Origin: Omphiscola glabra
Lineage: Eukaryota > Mollusca > Gastropoda > Lymnaeidae
NCBI GenBank assembly: GCA_964017045.1
Contig: OZ024809.1
Coordinates: forward strand, 9,199,012-9,263,011
Direction of reading: 5' to 3'
Length of the DNA: 64,000 bases
Both the position numbers and the translations under genes were made by a program. Numbering within the stretch: the stretch's first letter is position 1; each line of letters begins with the position of its first letter. Shown one piece after another: positions 22,545 to 33,571 of the stretch. The notes under the pieces are model-generated. The model was not told the origin of the DNA. It searched no databases and saw nothing but the letters and a program-made list of their open reading frames with translations.

Positions 22545-24522
22545 GTAAACTAGGAAAGTACTTAAAGATTAGGCCGACCAGAGGCGTAGCTAAAGTGTTT
22601 GGAGCCCGTGGACAAGATTGATTTTAAAGCGCCGCCCTTTCTTTTTTCAACTCTCATACCCATTATTAAATTCAATAAAATAATATCTAATCACAATTTG
22701 GCGCCCCTAACCAGTGACATCTGCCCACCCTTAGCTACGCCTTTGAGTCCTACCAATAAAATATAATTTTTCTTGTTCATCGTTCGTATACTGGCTGGGC
22801 CATGTTTCTTAATTGTTACAACTTAAATTTAACTCATTTATAATAATGTATATTTATATTGCTAATTTAATAGTCATAAAATCTAAAGAAATATATTTGT
22901 ACTGGTAAGATTAAATCTTATTTGTTTTTTAAGCACACCCTTTTTTTCCATTCATTTTGATAGGAAACATTTCATATGACATACTTCTCCATAGCTTTTT
23001 ACAATGTCATATTCAGTAATTTCGGGGTATTAATTAAATAAAATCGAAATTATATTTTGCCCACAGTTCTCAAGATATTAATGAAGGTTATAACTAATAC
23101 TAATACTAAAAATTAAAAGTTTTTTTTTTTTTAATTCTAAACCTATAAAGTATTTTTAAAGGCTGTAAAATATTTTTAAGGTTATAATTAATATTAAGAC
23201 ATACATTTTTTAAAGTTATAAATTATACTAAATAAACGGAAAGAACGCTATTTTTAAGTTAATACTAAAAATTTGGATTCAATGATAAAAATAATATAAT
23301 TGTTTTTAAAGATATGGATAAAACACATATACATTAGTTATTTTTTATATAAATAATACACACAACTTATTTAAGGTAAAAAGTAAAGATAGACTATCCA
23401 ATTTTCATGCCCTCCACATATCACCTTCCCTACAATGATACCACAAACTTTTATAAAAAAAATAATAAATTTGCATATTTTTTTTTAAAAATTAACATAC
23501 CAGTATATTTAATTGCTTTTATTTTCAGTTTGACGTCATCCACAGACAGTGCAAGCTCCAAATTGGACAAAAGATCAAATAATAGACATCGATATCAACC
23601 AAGAGTTTCAAGGCCCTACAATGAATACAGAGGAGGCTTCGTCTGGAAAAGACCTTTTGATGAAATTGGAAGCGGATTAATAGGGAAAAGGTCCTTTGAT
23701 GAGATTGGAAGTGGGCTGATTGGCAAAAGGCCGTTTGATGACATTGGAAGTGGGTTAATTGGAAAAAGACCCTTTGATGAAATTGGAAGTGGACTGATAG
23801 GTAAAAGACCTTTTGATGAGATTGGAAGTGGGCTGATTGGTAAAAGACCTTTTGATGATATTGGAAGTGGGCTGATTGGTAAAAGACCTTTTGATGAGAT
23901 TGGAAGTGGATTAATTGGAAAAAGGCCCTTTGATGAGATTGGAAGTGGATTAATTGGGAAAAGACCCTTTGATGATATTGGAAGTGGATTAATTGGGAAA
24001 AGACCCTTTGATGATATTGGAAGTGGATTAATTGGGAAAAGACCCTTTGATGATATTGGAAGTGGATTAATTGGGAAAAGACCCTTTGATGATATTGGAA
24101 GTGGCTTAATTGGGAAAAGACCTTTTGATGAAATTGGTAGTGGATTAATTGGGAAAAGACCCTTTGATGAAATCGGAAGTGGATTGATAGGTAAAAGACC
24201 CTTTGATGAGATTGGAAGTGGATTGATAGGAAAAAGGCCCTTTGATGAGATTGGAAGTGGATTGATAGGTAAAAGGCCCTTTGATGAGATTGGAAGTGGA
24301 TTGATAGGTAAAAGGCCCTTTGATGAGATCGGAAGTGGATTGATAGGTAAAAGGCCCTTTGATGAGATCGGAAGTGGATTGATAGGTAAAAGGCCCTTTG
24401 ATGAGATCGGAAGTGGGCTGATAGGTAAAAGGCCCTTTGATGAGATTGGAAGTGGTCTGATAGGTAAAAGGCCCTTTGATGAGATCGGAAGTGGATTGAT
24501 AGGTAAACGCTCACCAGAGTAA
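22498..24522 (+). CDS. Neuropeptide prohormone, pedal peptide/orcokinin-like, 22 peptide copies
   Basis: Joined exons 22498-22544 and 23529-24522 give 346 residues. Exon 1 encodes MDTLLKVFFSVVIMI and ends on two bases (AG) before GTAAAC; exon 2 follows TTTTATTTTCAG and supplies T, completing a Ser codon. The joined N-terminus is a classic signal peptide with likely cleavage after SSTDSA. After a spacer with LDKR and GGFVWKR come 22 tandem 13-residue units, peptide plus KR: 15 PFDEIGSGLIG, 6 PFDDIGSGLIG and 1 SFDEIGSGLIG, ending KRSPE-stop. KR cleavage and use of the C-terminal Gly would give PFDEIGSGLI-amide. The FDEI...SG pattern resembles arthropod orcokinin (NFDEI...SG) and molluscan pedal peptides; that family link is inference. 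The product would be secreted from neurons or endocrine cells. AATAAA at 25069-25074 is a possible poly(A) signal. Confidence 0.9.
22579..22745. mobile_element. hAT-like MITE, GGCGTAGCTA family, copy 2 (in neuropeptide intron)
   Basis: Begins CAGAGGCGTAGCTA and ends TAGCTACGCCTTTG. Flanks AGGCCGAC (22571-22578) and AGTCCTAC (22746-22753) match at 6 of 8 positions, a decayed 8-bp target duplication. The interior shares TTTTAAAG, TTTCAACTCT and GGCGCCC with the copy at 1627-1810. Confidence 0.75.
23653..24510. repeat. 39-bp coding repeat, 22 units
   Basis: Each unit encodes P-F-D-[ED]-I-G-S-G-L-I-G-K-R. Synonymous differences (GGG AAA AGA, GGT AAA AGG, ATT/ATC, TTA/TTG/CTG) cluster in runs, so neighbouring units resemble each other most. 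Four consecutive PFDDI units (9-12) and ten consecutive PFDEI units (13-22) show block-wise expansion. Confidence 0.95.
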
Positions 24523-25325
24523 GCATTTGATCTCGTCACAGGGTCAGTATGAATGCAGCAAACGTTTTAATTCCAACTCGCCATCTTTTATTAAATACCA
24601 GCGTACTGTAATGAATCTATTCCATTCATTTTGTTTTACTGGGGAAACATGTTGACTGCTAGAATTACACCATAAGAGAAAATACAAGACACGAAAGGTT
24701 GGGGGGGGGGGGGGGATATATATATGTATAGTACGTTTTCTATTAAATTATCTTCGAATTCTAATTCTGAAAATTTGCTGGGCTCTTTGAAATAGCATGA
24801 AATGGTAGACAGCAACTCGCAGTACCAGCCCTCCTTACAAATTCCAAAATTATTACTGAAACGTTACACGATTTAGTGGGTGGTCCTTGTGGGAAGGGTT
24901 TGGGGGTGGGGCTGGGGGATTTTCCTAGCCAATTAAAATATTTTGATAGTAGAATTCAATAATCGGATGAGAAATATGATTGGCCCGTAATTAAAAGATC
25001 GTAGAAATTTAAGGAGCGCGTCTTAACAGGTTATAACGAAGCAAAGCTTTGATCTCTCAAGACAACCTAATAAATTTTTTTTCTCACATTTTGTCCGTCT
25101 CCGCTTGTTCAATTTATTTCAACACTACCTTCATCAAATTTCTTTTTCTGTCAAATGTGTTTCTTTTTTTTTCTTTCTTCTTTTTTTAAAAAAATATCTG
25201 ATTATATACAAGTAGCGTATATTTTGAAGAAAAAAAAATTCTTCAAGTTTGTGCATTGCATATAATAAATAACAAAACAAGGTAGACATGTTTCTATTTG
25301 CTATCATCAGTCATATTTTTTTTTT
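24523..25325. other. 3' flank of the neuropeptide gene
   Basis: Candidate poly(A) signals are ATTAAA at 24590 and AATAAA at 25069. A G-run followed by TATATATATG lies at 24702-24727. No other feature recognised. Confidence 0.4.
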
Positions 25326-25728
25326 ATCGTACTACAGTTACTTTAAAAACTTATTTAACGTTGGCTTATACAAAACTACAGTTACTTTAAAAACTTATTT
25401 AACGTTGGATTATACAAAACTACAGTTACTTTAAAAACTTATTTAACGTTGGCTTATACAAAACTACAGTTACTTTAAAAACTTATTTAACGTTGGATTA
25501 TACAAAACTACAGTTACTTTAAAAACTTATTTAACGTTGGATTATACAAAACTACAGTTACTTTAAAAACTTATTTAACGTTGGATTATACAAAACTACA
25601 GTTACTTTAAAAACTTATTTAACGTTGGATTATACAAAACTACAGTTACTTTAAAAACTTATTTAACGTTGGATTATACAAAACTACAGTTACTTCAAAA
25701 ACTAATTTAACGTTGGATTATACGAAAA
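25326..25728. repeat. 44-bp satellite (AAACTACAGTTACTTTAAAA)
   Basis: About nine near-identical copies containing ACTTATTTAACGTTGGATTA; one early pair has GGCTTA, not GGATTA. Confidence 0.97.
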
Positions 25729-26044
25729 GAAGTCAGAAGCACGTTCTATGAATTGTTAACAGATGTTCTTGTTTCTACTTATTTACTGCACATTTAAAAA
25801 TGACTTGATCCCAAGGCACCAAAAAATATGATGTAATGAAAAATGGTTGTGAACTTGTTAAATGTTTAAAACACTTTCAATAAAATTTAAAAATAAAAAC
25901 CTATGCACGTTTACGCCTTCTCTGTGTTAAGCAAATTGTTATTGACTTTGAATAAAAAAAAATTTTAAATATCTGTTTGTGCCACGGTTGTTAAATATCA
26001 TGTTTAATTGTTTCAGCATTGTTAAACATAACGTGCGTTTGTGT
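25729..26044. other. AT-rich spacer
   Basis: No recognised feature. Confidence 0.4.
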
Positions 26045-26280
26045 AGCGAGGGTGAAAGATCACGGTTTTTTTGCGTCACGAATGTCCAAGATCACGTTTG
26101 TTGTGTCACGAATGTTTAAGATCACTATTGTGTCACGAATATTAAAGGTCATGTTTGTTGTGTCACGATTGTTGAAGATCACTGTTGTGTCGCGAATGTT
26201 GATGATCACGTTTATTGTGTCACGAATGTTAAAGATCACTATTGTGTCACGAATGTTAAAGATCACGTTTGTTTGTGAGA
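26045..26280. repeat. Minisatellite, about 24 bp (GTGTCACGAATGTTAAAGATC)
   Basis: About eight variable-length copies with GTCACGAATGTTAAAGATCA cores. Confidence 0.85.
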
Positions 26281-26511
26281 CGTGACGAACGATTCGTATC
26301 TCTAGTCTTTGATGTGTTTGAAATGACTACACAGTACAGCATGGTGATCAGCACTCAACCCATGGGAGGCCACTGTTTGATGACACAATGGCAGCAACAC
26401 ACAATAGTTCATTATTCTTGTAACAATTGTTGGCATCCATTATTCAGCATGTTATTTTTTTTAAAGGGAGGGGGGGTTAAGGAAGCGAGGAAAGGTTTCG
26501 GGGTTAGGAAA

Positions 26512-26885
26512 GATTTGGTTGGCATGAAAGGTTTGGTGGGCATGAAAGGTTTGGTGGGCATGAAAGGATTGGTGGGCATGAAAGGTTTGGTGGGCATGAA
26601 AGGTTTGGTGGGCATGAAAGGTTTGGAGGGCAAGAAAGGTTTGGTGGGCATGAAAGGTTATGTGGGCATGAAAGGTTTGGTGGGCATGAAAGGTTTTGTG
26701 GGTATGAAAGAATTTGAGGGCATGAAAGGATTGGTGGGCATGAAAGGACTGGTGGGCATGAAAGGATTGGTGGGCATGAAAAGATTGGTGGGCATGAAAG
26801 AATTTGTGGGCATGAAAGGATTGGTGGGCATGAAAGGACTGGTGGGCATGCAAGGATTGGTGGGCATGAAAATATTGGTGGGAAG
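26512..26885. repeat. 18-bp minisatellite (ATGAAAGGTTTGGTGGGC)
   Basis: About 20 copies; + translation is a monotonous GMKGLV repeat and several other frames are also open. It lies in an ORF without recognisable flanks, so I do not call a gene. Confidence 0.9.
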
Positions 26886-26949
26886 AGCATGTTTAGTGCT
26901 GAACACCTGGCAGGAGTTTAAAGCTACTGATGGTGAGCAGGCTGTTTGA

Positions 26950-27258
26950 GTCCTTTACGACAATAGTCCATTGGTAGCTCTAGGATAAGTTATTGACGAT
27001 GTGCAGGCTATTTAAGATATATTTTATTTGCATTGGTGAGAGGGGTACCAAAGCACACCTCCACCTGATGAACCAATGCAGCTGCAGTTGTCTTCAGAAG
27101 ATGTTTGAAAAGTTCCACAGGATTCAGACGTGTGATGAGAACTATGGTAATAAAGAGAGGTTACTTTGACATTCTGTCGCTAGAATGGAATGTTAAGTTA
27201 TAGTTACACAATTCACTAACTTGGACTAGGGCTTTCTTAACGTATTTTGTCCCTAAGT
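26950..27258. other. Unique spacer
   Basis: No recognised feature. Confidence 0.4.
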
Positions 27259-27985
27259 CCTTAGGTCCTAGATACCACACTGAGTCACTGGGTACTAACT
27301 GCAACATTCAGTCACTGGGGCCTACCCTGACACTGGGTCACTGGGTCCTACCCTGCCACTGAGTCACTGGGTACTTACTGCAACATTCAGTCACTGGGAC
27401 CTACCCTGACACTGGGTCACTGGGGCCTACCCTGACACTGGGTCACTGGGTCCTACCCTGCCACTGAGCCACTGGGTCCTGCCACTGAGTCACTGGGTCC
27501 TACCCTGCCACTGAGTCCTACCCTGCCACTGCCTCACTGGGTCCTACCCTGCCACTGAGTCACTGGGTCCTACCCTGCCACTGCCTCACTGGGTCCTACC
27601 TTGCCACTGAGTCACTGGGTCCTACCCTGCCATTGAGTCACTGGGTCCTACCTTGCCACTGCCTCACTGGGTCCTACCCTGCCACTGAGTCACTGGGTCC
27701 TACCCTGCCACTGCCTCACTGGGTCCTACCTTGCCACAGCCTCACTGGGTCCTACCCTGCCATTGAGTCACTGGGTCCTACCTTGCCACTGCCTCACTGG
27801 GTCCTACCCTGCCACTGAGTCACTGGGTCCTACCCTGCCACTGCCTCACTGGGTCCTACCCTGCCACTGAGTCACTGGGTCCTACCCTGCCACTGGGTCC
27901 TACCCTGCCACTGAGTCACTGGGTCCTACCCTGCCACTGCCTCACTGGGTCCTACCCTGCCACTGAGTCACTTGGCCCTACCCCC
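27259..27985. repeat. 26-bp satellite with alternating dimer structure
   Basis: CACTGGGTCCTACCCTGCCA is followed alternately by CTGAGT or CTGCCT, so much of the array is a 52-bp dimer. About 27 monomers; the left part is more diverged. Confidence 0.93.
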
Positions 27986-28299
27986 TGAAATATTATTCAT
28001 TGTAATAAATCTCTCAGAAGAGTGGGTCCTAACTGCTCTTAAGAAAAATTGACCATCATGGGAATCACCAAAAAATCAATGTATGTCATTTAGTAACAAA
28101 GGATACTGCATTGTGAGAAAAAGAACTGCAGCTGCTATGATTTCAGCTGGATAAATGTGAGTATATACTAGAAACAACTCATGATTTTCTTTTTTCGGAA
28201 TATTTTTTTACACTTGGAAAGAGTCTATCGCATTTTAATCGATTCCAAAAGCACAAGGAACAATTATTATTTTAGAAGGCGTGTATTGGAATATGAGAT
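27986..28299. other. Unique spacer
   Basis: No recognised feature. Confidence 0.35.
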
Positions 28300-28345
28300 G
28301 TAAAGACTTTCGGCCAGCGAACGGATCACTCCTCATCAAAGTGGC
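28300..28345 (-). ncRNA. Possible hammerhead-like motif (Penelope remnant)
   Basis: On the minus strand TTTGATGAG is followed after a variable stem-loop region by GGCCGAAAGTC. This resembles the CTGATGA ... GAAA core order of hammerhead ribozymes, which are known to occur in Penelope-like element ends. The first C is missing and helices were not folded. Confidence 0.3.
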
Positions 28346-28479
28346 CCGCGAAGTCTTGTTGGGTTTGTCGCCCTTGGTTTTTACTATTGAACTTGTCTTT
28401 GTTTACGTTGCTGTGTTCAGCCATTCATAAAATAGTTTGAGTCACGTGGCGTCAGAGTTCATTACATAATTCAAATTAC

Positions 28480-28665
28480 CGGTCGTGTTGTGACCTTCTT
28501 CTCTGGTTCATCTGGCTTATCTGTAGCATGTCCGATCCCCAACGGCATTGAGAAGCACACACTGACCGCGAGCAGGGCAATAACCAGGCAGCCCAAAGCA
28601 GCCGTTAAATAAATCAGTGATGAGATCCTCTTATTCGTGACACCGTTTTTGATGGCCAGAAACAT
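28480..28665 (-). CDS. Possible first coding exon of an unknown membrane protein
   Basis: Starts ATG at 28663-28665 and runs 62 codons to CGACCG, followed by GTAATTT, a plausible donor. The peptide has a short basic cytosolic-type N-terminus (MFLAIKNGVTNKR), a long hydrophobic stretch (ISSLIYLTAALGCLVIALLA and on) and a charged tail (DKPDEPEKK). This fits a signal-anchor or signal peptide. Base composition is more GC-rich than the surroundings. I could not find the next exon on the minus strand below 28480, so the gene is unconfirmed and the family unknown. Confidence 0.35.
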
Positions 28666-28781
28666 GGTTCACACTTGTACTGTCAATATCTCTAACTTTT
28701 TTTATAACACTATTATTGCTATCATATGGTTAAAGTTGTTTAACTTTCTCGAAATCTTTCTCTCTATCTGTTTTTCTATAG

Positions 28782-29079
28782 AAGTGGCTACAGGTACACT
28801 TACACGGGTACCAGATTTGAGATGTTGGGATTAAAAATGATTTAAAATATTTTTGTTGGGTTTGTAAGACCAAATGATGTATCAAATGACAGATAATTGA
28901 ACGGACTATACGTTTGAAATCTTAATTCTTCAGTTTAACTAAAATAAACTACCACAAATGACACCCGAATAGCATTAAGCCTAATGGTACCCGGGTGCGA
29001 ATGGCGGCACTGCGTGTCTGGGTCCATTTTTTAATCCCAACCTCTCAATTCTGGTACCAGGGTACCAATAGGTGCAGCC
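28782..29079. mobile_element. MITE with long (~55-bp) inverted repeats and 11-bp flanking direct repeat
   Basis: The left arm (GGTACCAGATTTGAGATGTT, GGGATTAAAAAT) is the inverse of the right arm (ATTTTTTAATCCCAACCTCT, CAATTCTGGTACC). Both sides are bounded by TTTTTCTATAG (28771-28781 and 29080-29090), an exact 11-bp direct repeat. No coding capacity. Confidence 0.65.
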
Positions 29080-29099
29080 TTTTTCTATAGCCCTCATAT

Positions 29100-29643
29100 A
29101 ATAAAGAATTATTTTAGAAAAAAACAAACAAACAAACCAAAAACCCAGATGTTACTGGTATAGCCGATTCTGTTTTGTTTACACCAAAATATGATTTGGA
29201 AATTCTCGTAGATTATTGAGATTAAAATTCGACGATGCGCGAATTAACAGTTTCCTAATTGTTATAATGGAAAACTAGCAGACGCGCAAACTATATCCTC
29301 TAAATTGATTTAATAATTGTGTTTATTGATTTATGTATGGTGTGGAAAATTTTACTTTTCATTCATCACAACTGTGGCTATTTTTGAAAACAGGTGCACA
29401 CCCGATCGTCTGGCACGGGGCAGGTGAATTTTTGACCCCCACCCCACTTGTCAACAACTGTCAAACTTTCGATGACCCCCCTATCTAATTATCTCAACAT
29501 TTAATAGCCCCCCCCCCCCCCACAAAAAATTTAATTATAATATAAATTATAAATTTAATTTGTGCTGATGTATTTTTAATAACACAAAATTGTATGAAAA
29601 GCATTTTATTACATCTTTAGTTTGTTAATCAATAATTAAGAAA
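29100..29643. other. AT-rich spacer with C-rich block
   Basis: 29430-29520 has TTGTCAACAACTGTCAAAC beside C-runs. The same word occurs near 32422, also beside C-runs, so a dispersed repeat is likely. Confidence 0.45.
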
Positions 29644-29644
29644 G

Positions 29645-31610
29645 TAAGAAAGCCCAAACTACCAACAACTGGACCCTATACCGCCAGTTCCAGAAACACT
29701 GTCGTAGGGAACTAAGAAGAGGCGAGTGGCAGCACATAAATGGAGCCATTCAAGAAGGCCTTGAAAACAACAACACAAAACCATTCTGGCGCTACATAAA
29801 ATCCAAGAAGCAAGACAACATTGGCGTAGCCCCTCTACTAGAATACGGGCAACTTGTAAGCGATAGCCAATGCAAAGCTGAAATTCTCCTAAGGCAGTTT
29901 CAATGTCTTCACCAAAATTACCACAACAGTACTACCATCCCTAAAACCTTCACCTGGTACAATTGACCCCCTCAACATAACTGAACAAGGAGTAGCCAAA
30001 CTTCTCAAAAACCTGAAGCCCAATAAAGCACCCGGACCTGACTGTATCCCAAACATTGTCCTAAAGACCCTGGCTGACAATATCGCCCCAACCATCACCC
30101 GCATTTTCCAAAAGTCGCTTGACTCCGGCACATTCCCACTGTACTGGCTTGATGCAAATATCACTAGTACCTACAAGAAAGGTGACCGTCATAACCCAGC
30201 AAACTACCGCCCAATATCCCTGACCTCCGTTCCCTGCAAAATTCTGGAACACATCATCTGTCGTCACATCATGAACCACCTTGAACACTACAACATTTTG
30301 ACCACTCTAAACCACGGTTTCCGCTCTGGATACTCCACAGAAACTCAATTAATCATCACCCCCAATGACCTCCTTGCCTCCTATGACAAAGGTAACCAGA
30401 TCGACATGGCAATTCTCGACTTCTCCAAGGCCTTCGACACTGTTCCACACAGCCTTCTTCTACACAAACTCCACCACTACGGCATTACCGGCAACCTTCA
30501 CTCCTGGCTCTCAACATTTCTAACAAAACGGACCATGCAAGTAGTGGTAGATGGCGTCCGATCAGGCAAAGCCACCGTAGACTCAGGAGTTCCTCAAGGC
30601 ACAGTGCTGGGCCCCCTTCTCTTTCTCTGTCACATAAACGACCTCCCTGATACTGTAAAATCTCAAGTGAGGCTGTTTGCAGATGACTGTCTTGTCTACA
30701 GAGAGATAATCGACTACGATGACCACAAACAACTTCAAGCAGATTTGAAGTGCCTTATGAATTGGGCAGACAAATGGGGCATGAAATTTAATGAAACCAA
30801 ATGCTATAATACATAATGAGCATCTCCAAATAGGACAATCCTTCAACAAGTAACAAATAATCCATACCTTGGAATTCTCTTCTCAAATAACCTAAAATGG
30901 TCACCCCATATAAACAAAATTTCAAAAAAAGCCAACTCCACAATAGGTTTTATTAGAAGAAATCTGCGCCACTGCCCAGCATCCTGCAAACGAAATGCCT
31001 ATCTTGCACTCGTTCGTCCGATACTAGAATATGGTGCAATCATCTGGGACCCATACCTCAAGCAAGACGTGGACAAATTGGAGCGAATCCAACGTAACGC
31101 AATGCGCTTCATAGCACGTGACTATAAAGCCACCACTCCTGGCTACGTTACTGGCCTTTTAAACAGATTTGACATCCCCACTCTCAAGGACAGACGAGAA
31201 AAGATCCGCCTAACATTCTTATATAAAGTGGCCATGGGGCTAATTCCGGCCATCCCAGCAAACAATTATCTCACCCCACAGAAGCCAGGTCGATTAATTA
31301 GAGCCAAACAGTCACTTAACACTGACTTAACCTCTGACAACCCCATGAGAAATTACACCCGGAACAATATCAAATGCTTCACTGTGCCTCGGAGTAACAC
31401 AGTGCAACATAAGCAGTCATTCTTTCCACGCACCATAATTGCTTGGAACAACCTGGACAATACAGCCGTGAACTCGACAACGATCGAAAGCTTCAAGGCC
31501 GCCCTGGCATCTGCTAGGAGCCGTTAGATTGGCAACATCGCTTCCCTAACCGTTGCACATATGCCAGTTTATGGATGCAGCAACGTACCGAACCAGAACC
31601 AGAACTTATA
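29645..31610 (+). pseudogene. LINE reverse transcriptase (jockey/CR1-like), 5'-truncated, decayed
   Basis: Three frames together give the C-terminal part of a LINE ORF2: LKPNKAPGPDCIPNIVLKTL, NPANYRPISLTSVPCKILEH, GFRSGYSTETQLI, the DFSKAFDTVPH block, SGVPQGTVLGPLLF, the LFADDCLVYR catalytic box near 30680, then LGILFSNNLKWSPHI, ILEYGAIIWDPY, LERIQRNAMRFI and a 3' end ...KAALASARSR-stop (31525-31527). Frameshifts: near 29901 and near 30805; a further stop follows. The endonuclease domain is missing. It lies upstream of the tetraspanin gene and in the same orientation. Confidence 0.88.
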
Positions 31611-31756
31611 TTTTATAATGCAGAATCAATTAAAAGTTTGTTAAAGACTATGTATCATATGATTATGGTCAGTATAGCTGAAATTATAGTCTGTTTCTAG
31701 CTGCGATCATCTTCCCATGGAGTAGCCAGGTGTTGCTCTATCGTAATAATGGGCAT

Positions 31757-31899
31757 CAGGGACATCATCCCCCCTCCCCCCCTTAAATTGCTATGTAGGC
31801 TACTGTGGTGCCTCCAGTACTAAACAACTTAACAAGCCGACCAAGTTTTGGTTCCCCCCCCCTCGCTTCCCCAGAAAACCCCCTGAAATGACGCCCCTG
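31757..31899. mobile_element. hAT-like MITE with exact 8-bp target duplication
   Basis: A 143-bp element bounded by CAGGGACATCAT and ATGACGCCCCTG, flanked on both sides by ATGGGCAT (31749-31756, 31900-31907), a perfect 8-bp duplication. Interior CTCCAGTACTAAACAACTTA and GCCGACCAAG match the copy at 4893-5075. Confidence 0.9.
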
Positions 31900-31907
31900 A
31901 TGGGCAT

Positions 31908-33478
31908 AGTCTATAGTAGCTGATTTATCATTTTCATCTTGCGGAACTGATATACCAGAAAAATCAACATCATCCTCATCTAATCATTCAGCACTTAAAA
32001 TAAATGCATTGTCGGTGTGAGCAATAGTTGCCATAAGCTCTCTCTGTCTCTGAGTTGGTATAGTTGTTATTGAACACCGATGAGTTGGTGTTTTTTTTTT
32101 TTATTGAACACCGTGTACAATGATGTGTTAGTCATTCTAGGGAGCGGATTTAGAGAAAAGTGACAGGTGAAGCGATACCAACTTTTGACTTCTCTTGCAC
32201 TAACAAAGTGTGCTAACATTCTGAACAGACATCTGCAGTGCACAGACAGACACACATTAAATAACTCTGATATTGTTAAAAGCCTAAACATATATGACTA
32301 TTTACACTCACAACATTGTTTCAAATAATGTAAGAACCAGTCAATTTTTAAGATTAAAATTTTAATAGAAAAATACATGATTGTTGACGTCAACTAATCT
32401 ACCCCCCCCCCCTTTTTTTTTTGTCAACAACTGTCAAACGTTTCCAACCCCCTGCCCCACCCCAAATTTGTTGACGTAATTAATGGTTAAATGGACGCCC
32501 CTTTGGCTTTATTTGCAACCACAAATTTAGGGATTTAATTAAAAAATTATGATATTCTCAATAGTTTTTATTTAGGTGTCCATGTATAGGTGTGTGGGGA
32601 GGGGGCATTTTTAGTCTTGTTCCAGCACTCTATGTTCCTCTCGGCGGCCCTGTATAGTATTAAAATTATATTATATCTTATTCTGTGGTTTAAGTTTAAG
32701 TCCTTTCATTGCAGTAGCAGACAACAGTCATTGTCTCACAACGGCACCAGTCGCGTTTAAGCTCAACTTTAAGACATCAACCTGCCTCTCTTTGCACACT
32801 GCTTAAATTCTCTCTAAAATTTTAGTTCATCACTGATGGAAATTATTATTTATGATCCTACAGATAATTAAAATCTTTTCTTTTTAAAATATTAAGAATT
32901 ACCACTGCTGTATAGTGTGCTCATTGCGCATGACAAGTGAACTATGCATCTATTGCCACAACTTTGGCTTATAATTTTCATTGTGCAGTGATTAAACACT
33001 TTCTTAGTTGCGTTTAATCGGAAGGGAAACAGGTGTAAATTGGTCTTTACAATCAAAATTTGTTATAAATAACCACAAATATGTACGCAATATTCCTTGT
33101 AATACGAGCTGAAAGGCCATGTTTAGCCTTAGCAGTTATTTAAATCATGAGACGTTCCACAATCAAGTTTATACAATGATGAATATCCTCACAGTATTAA
33201 GTATATTTTTAAAATATTGATACAATTCAAAATGTAACACTCATTTGTTATATTTTTTTATTGTTTCACCATTAAATCGGTAATTTCAATTTATTTACCA
33301 TAGTTATTGTAGAAATAGCACTGCTGTTGACCTTTCCCTATTTGCATTTCCGGCAATAATTTGATGACAGGAAGTCTGGCACTGTACTGGCACCATCTGG
33401 ATGCAAGAGCTACATACGTTGGACTCTACAAACTGAAGTGTGATATAAACGGTACATTAAGAAAAGCAACTGCAAAAA
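31908..33478. other. Upstream region of the tetraspanin gene
   Basis: AT-rich with a T/C-run near 32400. No coding region. Sequence just before 33479 (33360-33478) is the likely 5'UTR, with an in-frame TAA at 33458-33460 that fixes the first ATG. Confidence 0.4.
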
Positions 33479-33571
33479 ATGACGAAAGGAAGAATGGATA
33501 GTGCTCTGTCTACTGCTCCAGTGGTGACGTGCATGAAGACACTAATGATGGTGTTCAATTTTATATTTTGG
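33479..33571 (+). CDS. Tetraspanin exon 1
   Basis: 31 codons ending in TTT TGG, then donor GTGAGTGAG. Two further in-frame ATGs (codons 6 and 19) are possible starts; the first is chosen because it follows an in-frame stop. Confidence 0.93.

Noticed and set aside
23525..24539. Minus-strand frames of 307 and 333 residues opposite the neuropeptide
   Set aside because: Shadows of the 39-bp coding repeat; the + frame has signal peptide, splice sites and dibasic sites.
26269..26949. 226-residue frame with GMKGLV repeats
   Set aside because: 18-bp minisatellite with several frames open; flanks unlike protein-coding sequence.
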